The position numbers were made by a program, and so were the translations under genes. Below, in pieces: positions 1 through 4,505 of a stretch of DNA of 6,663 nt (positions are counted from its first letter, which is position 1; the number at the start of each line of letters is the position of its first letter). Where the stretch lies: assembly GCA_030637565.1 (NCBI GenBank), contig DAOWGG010000112.1:1-6663 (forward strand), in the 5' to 3' direction. Below the pieces are notes generated by a model that was not told where the DNA came from, did not search any database, and saw nothing but the letters and a program-made list of their open reading frames with translations. The DNA comes from Candidatus Peregrinibacteria bacterium (GTDB lineage: Bacteria; Patescibacteriota; Gracilibacteria; UM-FILTER-43-11).

Positions 1-96
1 GTCCGTTCGATCTTCTAAATCCGGTACAGAATCGCCACAAGCCGCCACTAGCATGATGGAAAGGGTGACTAAAAATAATTTAAACCAATTTTTCAT
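1..96 (-). CDS. Lipoprotein, N-terminal part only
   Basis: Only the first 32 codons are inside the window; the gene continues past the left edge. The translation begins MKNWFKLFLVTLSIMLVAAC and goes on GDSVPDLEDRTD. This is a textbook lipoprotein signal: a basic start (K2, K6), a hydrophobic core, then the lipobox V-A-A-C with Cys20 as the predicted lipidated residue, followed by an acidic soluble stretch. Signal peptidase II would cleave before Cys20 and the mature protein would be membrane-anchored on the outer face. The function cannot be read from this fragment. The gene diverges from tmk. A good promoter lies at 168-195, giving a leader of roughly 65 bases. No Shine-Dalgarno sequence is visible before the ATG; four 8-bp repeat units occupy that place. 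Confidence 0.8.
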   Translation of the reverse strand, partial: MKNWFKLFLVTLSIMLVAACGDSVPDLEDRTD

Positions 97-105
97 AATA
101 ACTAT

Positions 106-137
106 TATTTAACGTAATAACGAAATAACGATATAAC
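106..137 (-). repeat. Four phased 8-bp units before the lipoprotein start
   Basis: Reading the minus strand toward the gene, the units are GTTATATC (137-130), GTTATTTC (129-122), GTTATTAC (121-114) and GTTAAATA (113-106). A further GTTATT (102-97) directly precedes the ATG. The register is an exact 8 bp. The array lies in the predicted 5' leader, downstream of the promoter at 168-195. A matching array in the opposite orientation precedes tmk, and 11 bases (127-137 versus 230-240) are perfectly inverted between the two. Role unknown: it could be a repressor array, a translation-initiation enhancer replacing a Shine-Dalgarno site, or a slippage product. Confidence 0.55.
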
Positions 138-167
138 CATTACTGTCGCCTATTTATCGTGTGAGGC

Positions 168-195
168 ATTATAGCACCCTTGCGGGAATTTACAA
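168..195 (-). promoter_or_regulatory. Promoter of the lipoprotein gene (extended -10)
   Basis: Read on the minus strand, TTGTAA (190-195) is followed after 16 bases by a perfect TATAAT (168-173). TGC directly before it gives the extended -10 form TGnTATAAT. It faces the lipoprotein start at 96, with a predicted transcription start near 160. It is the best sigma-70-type promoter in the window. It does not serve tmk, which lies on the other strand. Confidence 0.65.
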
Positions 196-221
196 TTTAC
201 AATTCCAAATTTACGACTTTT

Positions 222-253
222 GTTATAACGTTATATCGTTTTAATGTTTTGAA
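222..253 (+). repeat. Four phased 8-bp units before the tmk start
   Basis: Units are GTTATAAC (222-229), GTTATATC (230-237), GTTTTAAT (238-245) and GTTTTGAA (246-253), ending two bases before the tmk ATG. The register is exactly 8 bp and the units decay toward the gene. They point the same way relative to tmk as the units at 106-137 do relative to the lipoprotein gene, so the intergenic region is bounded by mirrored arrays. The first two units also contain the 12-bp palindrome TATAACGTTATA (224-235). No Shine-Dalgarno sequence is present here. Confidence 0.55.
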
Positions 254-255
254 TC

Positions 256-846
256 ATGTTTATTGCTTTTGAAGGCTTGGACGGCTCTGGATCCTCCACT
301 CAATCACGCTTGTTGGCGGAAAAATTAAAGAAGAATGGTCATGCTGCTCTACTCACTAAAGAGCCGACTGGCGATAATCCAATCGGGAAACTTATTCGTG
401 AAGTACTTCAACATAAATGGGAGGCATCCCCCGAAGGACTTCAGCTTCTTTTTTGTGCCGATCGTGCCGAACATCTAAAAAATGAAATTGAACCTGCCCT
501 TAAAAACGATCAAGTCGTGATTACGGATCGCTATCTATTTTCAACCATCGCTTATGGCGCCCTGGCAGTGAATGATATTAAGTGGCTCGAGAATCTCAAT
601 CAGCATTTCCTCCTGCCCGACATCACCTTTTTGTTTAAATTAGACCCTAAAATTTGTATTGAACGCATTCAAGGCCGTGGAAGTGAATTTGAGCTGTTTG
701 AAAAGCAGGAAAAATTGGAGAAAATTTGGGAGAATTACGAAAAAATCGCCTCTGACTATTCTAATTTTCATATCATTGATGCTACGAAGAGTATTGAGGA
801 GATTGCGGAGGGGATTTGGAGTGTTGTGGAAGACAATTTAACTTAA
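256..846 (+). CDS. tmk: Thymidylate (dTMP) kinase
   Basis: Phosphorylates dTMP to dTDP with ATP, an essential cytoplasmic step in dTTP synthesis. At 196 residues it is near the usual family length of about 200-215. Family landmarks in order: P-loop region F-E-G-L-D-G-S-G-S-S-T-Q (5-16); T-K-E-P-T-G-D (34-40), the counterpart of the usual T-R-E-P-G-G-T; I-R-E (47-49); L-L-F-C-A-D-R-A-E-H (64-73), the nucleotide-binding helix; and D-R-Y-x-x-S-x-x-A-Y (91-100), the DRY/H motif. Next come the strand F-L-F-K-L-D-P (125-131) and a LID region with R137 and R141. The oddity is the P-loop: the Walker A lysine is replaced by Ser13. The start is the first ATG in the frame and gives an intact N-terminus. 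There is no Shine-Dalgarno site; an 8-bp repeat array ends two bases upstream. The gene stands alone, diverging from the lipoprotein gene and converging on the pilin operon. Confidence 0.95.
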   Translation: MFIAFEGLDGSGSSTQSRLLAEKLKKNGHAALLTKEPTGDNPIGKLIREVLQHKWEASPEGLQLLFCADRAEHLKNEIEPALKNDQVVITDRYLFSTIAYGALAVNDIKWLENLNQHFLLPDITFLFKLDPKICIERIQGRGSEFELFEKQEKLEKIWENYEKIASDYSNFHIIDATKSIEEIAEGIWSVVEDNLT

Positions 847-912
847 ATCGTACAACTAGTATTTATATGGAAATATGAATACTTCAGATAAATACTAGTT
901 GTACGATTTTTT
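845..912 (+). terminator. Rho-independent terminator of tmk
   Basis: A perfect 22-bp inverted repeat (845-866 with 888-909) encloses a 21-base loop and runs into six T residues (907-912). The stem starts inside the tmk TAA codon. The stem is long but AT-rich. On the minus strand no T run follows it, so it should act mainly on tmk transcripts. Confidence 0.8.
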
Positions 913-920
913 CTCATATA

Positions 921-955
921 CACCAAAACCCTGTACCGTACGGTACAGGGTTGGT
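921..955 (-). terminator. Probable terminator of the pilin operon (26-bp palindrome)
   Basis: Positions 927-952 are a perfect palindrome with no spacer, centred between 939 and 940. Further pairing of ACC (922-924) with GGT (953-955) closes the stem across a two-base A bulge. In the minus-strand transcript the hairpin begins about 27 bases after the pilin stop and is followed by TTTTGG, a short U tract. The plus strand has no T tract after it. A perfect palindrome could alternatively be a dimeric protein-binding site, but the position suits termination. Confidence 0.6.
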
Positions 956-982
956 CTATTAACTTTGTTTAAGCTGAACTAA

Positions 983-1549
983 TTATCCAGAAACACACAT
1001 CGTTGGTACGATTCCTCCAGGGATTTCACATCCACCATCGTCGGTGAATACTTCTGTTCCTTCAGCAATTATGTACACACGAGATACTGCTCCTGTTGTG
1101 TCCTGACAAATCCAGTAACCAGTTGCGGCTGCAGTAAAGGTAGAAGTTGGATCGATTGGGATTTCACGTAGGTAGCTTGGTACCAACGTAGTAGAACAAT
1201 CGTAAGTGGCTGCTCCACCTGGAGCTCCAAATTCAACCGCTCCTTCGAAACCACCAGTTCCTACACCGATACCACTTAAGTCGGGATCACATGCAGGAAT
1301 ATCAGCGGCTGCTGGAGATACCGCCCCTAGCAAACACTGTGGAAGTGCTCCACGTGCTGTTGGAGGGGTTTGATATTGATAAATAGCGCTCAAAAGCGTA
1401 CCGATTTCGGATTTTCGCTCTGAGTCGTTCGCTTTACCAAATTGCTGAGCTGGGTTAACTGCCACCAAAACGATTCCAGCAAGAATCGAAATGATACCAA
1501 TTACAATTAGCAACTCAATTAAGGTAAAACCTTTCTTATTTTTAATCAT
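983..1549 (-). CDS. Major type IV pilin precursor
   Basis: A 188-residue prepilin with a classic type III signal: basic leader M-I-K-N-K-K-G, cleavage after Gly7, then F-T-L-I-E with Phe at +1 and Glu at +5 (residue 12). A hydrophobic helix follows to about residue 31. A prepilin peptidase would remove the leader and methylate Phe8. V-N-P-A-Q-Q-F (31-37) and a charged helix with D-S-E-R-K-S (42-47) continue the N-terminal spine. The C-terminal half is glycine/alanine-rich and includes Y-L-R-E-I-P-I-D-P (126-134), a pattern common near the end of pilin alpha/beta folds. It has six cysteines (72, 87, 118, 148, 174, 185), enough for three disulfides. It is the last gene of the cluster, 76 bases after the PilO gene, with its own probable promoters, which suits a subunit needed in excess. 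Calling it major rather than minor rests on this position and on the perfect signal. Confidence 0.88.
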   Translation of the reverse strand: MIKNKKGFTLIELLIVIGIISILAGIVLVAVNPAQQFGKANDSERKSEIGTLLSAIYQYQTPPTARGALPQCLLGAVSPAAADIPACDPDLSGIGVGTGGFEGAVEFGAPGGAATYDCSTTLVPSYLREIPIDPTSTFTAAATGYWICQDTTGAVSRVYIIAEGTEVFTDDGGCEIPGGIVPTMCVSG

Positions 1550-1582
1550 GTTGATTTTTGTGTTAAAAAATAATTGTATGAT

Positions 1583-1620
1583 TTTATATAGATTTTATAG
1601 GCTCTTTCAAGTGAAATCAA
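1583..1620 (-). promoter_or_regulatory. Overlapping tandem promoters before the pilin gene
   Basis: Two promoter-like pairs are offset by 10-11 bp on the minus strand. The first is TTGAAA (1605-1610) with TATAAA (1583-1588), spacer 16. The second is TTGATT (1615-1620) with TATAAA (1594-1599), spacer 15. The sequence TATAAAATC occurs twice 11 bp apart, and ACTTGA twice 10 bp apart. It lies in the 76-base gap after the PilO stop codon and would let the pilin be transcribed independently. The region is AT-rich, so chance matches are possible. Confidence 0.45.
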
Positions 1621-1625
1621 GTAAA

Positions 1626-2186
1626 TTATCTTAAAAATAAGCGAATAGTAAATTCAACTTGATTTAAATAATTCAGATTCTCATCTCCTGTCGGCTTGTA
1701 GTCCATACTCAATTTTAGAATATTTGTGATGTAGCGAGATTCAGTCAGCTCCTCTAAAGCCGCTTTGAGATCATCAATGTTTTGATCTATTTTGAGTTGA
1801 ATCGTATAATCGGCAAAATGATCAATAAAAATTTGCTCCTGTTTACTTCTTACCGCCACTTCAGCTTTTGGATCTACTTCAGAAAATACCCCTTCAACAT
1901 AGGAGATAAACGGAACGACCTCTTCATATTCAGCAAATTCCTTTCTGCTCAACGATTCATCCTCTATAACAATTTCTTTTAAGGCGATAACCTCCAGACT
2001 TTTCAATAAAGCTTCATTGGTTGTAATTTCCTCTCGGTTGAGCTCTGCCTTACCTTCATAAGAAAAAAAGGTTGTCCCTAGCATCCCTATTGCAATAATG
2101 AGCAATAAAATCAAAAGCGTTAAAGACCTTAACATTTTACTGTGGATAACAATCTGCCAAATTTTGGTTTTTGTTTTTGAGCTCAA
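1626..2186 (-). CDS. pilO: PilO/GspM-like inner-membrane pilus assembly protein
   Basis: A bitopic membrane protein of 186 residues. A basic N-terminus (1-19) is followed by one transmembrane helix (about 20-41, L/I-rich) and a charged, probably coiled-coil segment (about 44-90). The C-terminal part resembles the PilO ferredoxin-like fold: Y-T-I-Q-L-K-I-D (127-134), a helix L-K-A-A-L-E-E-L (140-147), then R-Y-I-T-N-I-L-K-L-S-M-D-Y (151-163) and a final strand V-E-F-T-I-R-L-F-L-R (177-186). PilO pairs with PilN to link the cytoplasmic PilM to the rest of the pilus machine. Its gene directly follows the PilM-PilN fusion, as expected. The start is uncertain. The TTG at 2186 lies two bases after the preceding stop and is used here; an ATG at 2135 would give 169 residues beginning M-L-R-S-L, just before the helix. 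Neither has a Shine-Dalgarno site. The family call rests on architecture and synteny more than on residue identity. Confidence 0.75.
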   Translation of the reverse strand: MSSKTKTKIWQIVIHSKMLRSLTLLILLLIIAIGMLGTTFFSYEGKAELNREEITTNEALLKSLEVIALKEIVIEDESLSRKEFAEYEEVVPFISYVEGVFSEVDPKAEVAVRSKQEQIFIDHFADYTIQLKIDQNIDDLKAALEELTESRYITNILKLSMDYKPTGDENLNYLNQVEFTIRLFLR

Positions 2187-2188
2187 AA

Positions 2189-3940
2189 TTATGGGGTTAT
2201 TTCTTCGGCTACTTCTTCTGCAAAAGGTGTCTCTTCTATTTTTGTCAACTCGTCCTCAACTGCATTTTCAACTTCCTGAGAAGGCAGTTCTTCCACCACG
2301 TCATCGGAAAGGCTTTCTGATGCGGATGCTTTCAATGTTTCTCCCGATAAATAATCCTGATTGATTAATAAATCCACCTGAATGAATCGCTCTCCTTTTC
2401 CAGCTAAATTAGAAAGGGGTGAATTCACGTCTGAAAATAGAGGCTCTGAATCGAGTTCAATCACCCATTTCTCAGTATCCTCACGTGAACTGGTTTTAGC
2501 CCGTATTCCTATGTTCATTTGTCTGTCGAGCCCCAATTGGTAAGATGCATTCACCACCCCAATGCCATTTAGATTATATTGATCGATTTTGCTAATCACC
2601 TCGCTAGCAGGAATGTTGTCGCTCAAGACTGCCTTGATTTGCTCTTGAACTTGCTCTTGCTGCTGATTGGACTGTACTGCCTTTGCCAAATAAGGATTAT
2701 TTACTTTTTCCTGAGAAACCACTAACTCTTTTTGTACTCCAAGATAATTAAAATAACTTTTCGCTGTTACAACCCCAGTTAGCACCATTAATCCTGCCAG
2801 AGCAATGGAAATTAATGAGAAGCTTACTTTCAAAATGGGGAGCATGTAAGAAACGTGCAACTCTTCTTTTTCATTTTGAGGAAGTAGATTTGATTCTCGC
2901 TCATGAACTACCTCCGAGACGCCCCTAAGGGCCAATCCAATGGCATTGAAATAAAAACGTTGTTGGCTTTTTTCAATTTGCACCCCTTCGAAATGATCCA
3001 ATATCAATGCTTCTGGTAATTCTTTTTTTACGGTATTGCGAAGCTCCACACAAGTTCTGCCCAATTCAATGAAATAAATCACCCCTATCTCTGTTCCCCA
3101 TTCCATTTTTGCAACCTTAGAAAGTTCTTGAATCTTCCCTGAAAAAGTTGTCATAAAACCATCGAATATCTCTTGAGCTTTTTTATTTTCTTCAGTTTCT
3201 TCAAGCTTTCCAGATCGGATTTTCTCGAGCAATGCCTTAGCATCGGATGTCACTTCAATGTTTAATTCTTTTTTTAAATGCTCGATAATTACATCTTCAC
3301 CAAAGTTTAAACTCAGTGCATGGGACAAGCCTGCTTTGTTTTGAATACTTATTAGAGAACGGACATGGTTCACTTCAACCAGCATGGTAGCTTGCTCACT
3401 TTTATAAGCCTGACAAGCTCGCATTAAACTATTTTTATCAACATCAATCGCCACCACATCAAACCCAGCCTCTTGAAATATATCGACAATCGGTTGAACA
3501 ATGCTTTTTTGAACTGCAACAAAATCATAAACAATGTTTTTTTTATCCTTTTGGTTTTTAAGCTTTTTATAGTCTACAGCGGCTCTTGAAAGATCAATGG
3601 GGATAAAATCTTTTGCATGATGCAAAATTGCCTCATGATCATCAGCATCTTCTGCGGGAACCTCTAAGTAATGAGAAAATGTTTTTTCTTCAGGAATCGA
3701 AATTATTACATTTCTACTTTTTATCTCCCCCTCTTTCCCCTCTTTCAAAAGCTTTTCTAAAGCCATGTTAAAAGCCTCAACCTTTAGAATGATTGAGTTC
3801 TCGTCAACAATCCCTGGTTCAAGCTCAACCCGAGAATAATTGGTGACCTTAAAAGTATCTTTTCCTATCTCTAAGCTCACCGCCGTTAGGGACGAATTTC
3901 GAACTTCTAAGCCAATGGTGTTTTTTGGTATCTTTCCCAT
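2189..3940 (-). CDS. pilM: PilM-PilN fusion protein (GspL-like architecture)
   Basis: One 583-residue chain carries what are usually two proteins. Residues 1-345 look like PilM, the cytoplasmic actin-fold protein: N-terminal I-G-L-E-V-R-N-S-S-L-T-A-V (9-21), V-I-I-S-I-P (78-83), a helix with H-H-A-K-D-F-I-P (107-114), Y-D-F-V-A-V-Q (138-144) and the closing A-I-G-L-A-L-R-G (333-340). N-L-L-P (351-354) is the cytoplasmic motif with which PilN normally starts. One transmembrane helix (about 367-392) leads to a PilN-like extracytoplasmic domain: a Q-rich coiled coil (about 403-438), then an alpha/beta part to about 530. The last 43 residues are strongly acidic. The nucleotide-binding motifs of the actin fold are degenerate. 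The order cytoplasmic actin fold, helix, ferredoxin-like domain is that of GspL in type II secretion. The ATG start lies 6 bases after the preceding stop, so the genes are co-transcribed; the PilO gene follows within 2 bases. The fusion is intact with no stop or frameshift. Confidence 0.85.
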   Translation of the reverse strand: MGKIPKNTIGLEVRNSSLTAVSLEIGKDTFKVTNYSRVELEPGIVDENSIILKVEAFNMALEKLLKEGKEGEIKSRNVIISIPEEKTFSHYLEVPAEDADDHEAILHHAKDFIPIDLSRAAVDYKKLKNQKDKKNIVYDFVAVQKSIVQPIVDIFQEAGFDVVAIDVDKNSLMRACQAYKSEQATMLVEVNHVRSLISIQNKAGLSHALSLNFGEDVIIEHLKKELNIEVTSDAKALLEKIRSGKLEETEENKKAQEIFDGFMTTFSGKIQELSKVAKMEWGTEIGVIYFIELGRTCVELRNTVKKELPEALILDHFEGVQIEKSQQRFYFNAIGLALRGVSEVVHERESNLLPQNEKEELHVSYMLPILKVSFSLISIALAGLMVLTGVVTAKSYFNYLGVQKELVVSQEKVNNPYLAKAVQSNQQQEQVQEQIKAVLSDNIPASEVISKIDQYNLNGIGVVNASYQLGLDRQMNIGIRAKTSSREDTEKWVIELDSEPLFSDVNSPLSNLAGKGERFIQVDLLINQDYLSGETLKASASESLSDDVVEELPSQEVENAVEDELTKIEETPFAEEVAEEITP

Positions 3941-3946
3941 AGAAAT

Positions 3947-4417
3947 TTAAGAAAACAGTTCAGATAAAGACATCACATCAATTGTATTCATATATTCAAA
4001 AGTACCGTTGGCATGGTGAACATCATGGCGGGATATTTTTAATTCATAACGAAATGTTCGGCTGAACCCCTGACTCTGACCCGTTATATCTAAGTTGGCC
4101 AATCGCTCTACAATTCCCAAAGTAACCTGCTGAGGAGCAAACCACTCAATGACTACGGAGCATGATTGATCGGTTGTAAGCTGATAATTAAGTGTTTGAT
4201 CGAATTTTTCCTCTTGGCGAATACGATATAAAGTATCCTCTAAACAAGAAACTACATTCACTCTGGATTGTTCGTAATTAATACTACTTAAAGACAAAGC
4301 CGCATTATCGACACCATCAAGTAACATTCCAATCGCAAACAGCATGGCAATCGCCGCCACAATAAGGAGGCTGACAATTGCAATAAAACCCTGATTTTGT
4401 TTTTTGTTTTTGTTCAT
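3947..4417 (-). CDS. PilX/GspK-like minor prepilin
   Basis: Starting at the ATG at 4417 this is a 156-residue minor pilin. A basic leader M-N-K-N-K-K-Q-N-Q-G ends in the cleavage glycine (10) with Phe at +1, followed by a hydrophobic helix of about 22 residues. Position +5 is Val, not Glu, as in GspK-type and many PilX-type subunits. After the helix come S-C-L-E-D-T-L-Y-R-I-R (57-67) and S-C-S-V-V-I-E-W (85-92); Cys58 and Cys86 are its only cysteines and could form a disulfide. The frame stays open upstream to a GTG at 4495, but that would place 26 repeat-encoded residues before a perfect prepilin leader, so the ATG is preferred. It lies between the large PilW-like gene (88-base gap) and the PilM-PilN fusion (6-base gap). 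It probably joins the other minor pilin in a tip or priming complex. The class is clear from the signal; the exact subfamily is not. Confidence 0.75.
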   Translation of the reverse strand: MNKNKKQNQGFIAIVSLLIVAAIAMLFAIGMLLDGVDNAALSLSSINYEQSRVNVVSCLEDTLYRIRQEEKFDQTLNYQLTTDQSCSVVIEWFAPQQVTLGIVERLANLDITGQSQGFSRTFRYELKISRHDVHHANGTFEYMNTIDVMSLSELFS

Positions 4418-4424
4418 TTTATTT

Positions 4425-4503
4425 CCAGTTGTGGAGCCGGTTGTGGGGCCAGTTGTGACTAATTGATCCACAACTGACTCCACTATTGGCCCCACTATTG
4501 GTT
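4425..4503. repeat. Six-unit 12-bp repeat forming a long imperfect palindrome
   Basis: On the plus strand three 12-bp units run head to tail: ccagttgtggag (4425-4436), ccggttgtgggg (4437-4448) and ccagttgtgact (4449-4460). After a 7-base spacer (4461-4467) come three units of the opposite sense: ccacaactgact (4468-4479), ccactattggcc (4480-4491) and ccactattggtt (4492-4503). The two halves pair as a hairpin, 4425-4457 with 4469-4501: 25 of 33 positions are Watson-Crick, plus two G-U pairs in the minus-strand RNA. The innermost eight pairs are perfect, around an 11-base loop. It fills most of the 88 bases between two co-oriented pilin genes, ending 7 bases before the ATG at 4417. No T run follows it, so it is not an ordinary terminator. 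Confidence 0.75.
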
Positions 4504-4505
4504 TT

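Noticed and set aside
105..140. An 11-codon upstream ORF (minus strand, ATG at 140, TAA ending at 105) before the lipoprotein gene
   Set aside because: It is made almost entirely of the 8-bp repeat units and has no Shine-Dalgarno site; a chance ORF is likely, though a leader peptide cannot be excluded.
210..237. A tmk promoter: TTTACG, 16-base spacer, TATATC
   Set aside because: Both hexamers are poor, the -10 lies inside the repeat array, and the leader would be only about ten bases. Not strong enough to annotate in AT-rich DNA.
4418..4495. N-terminal extension of the PilX-like protein from a GTG at 4495, encoding T-T-G-P/T-T-G-S repeats
   Set aside because: The ATG at 4417 gives an ideal short basic prepilin leader. 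The extension is simply the 12-bp palindrome read in frame and would precede the leader with acidic and Thr/Gly residues.
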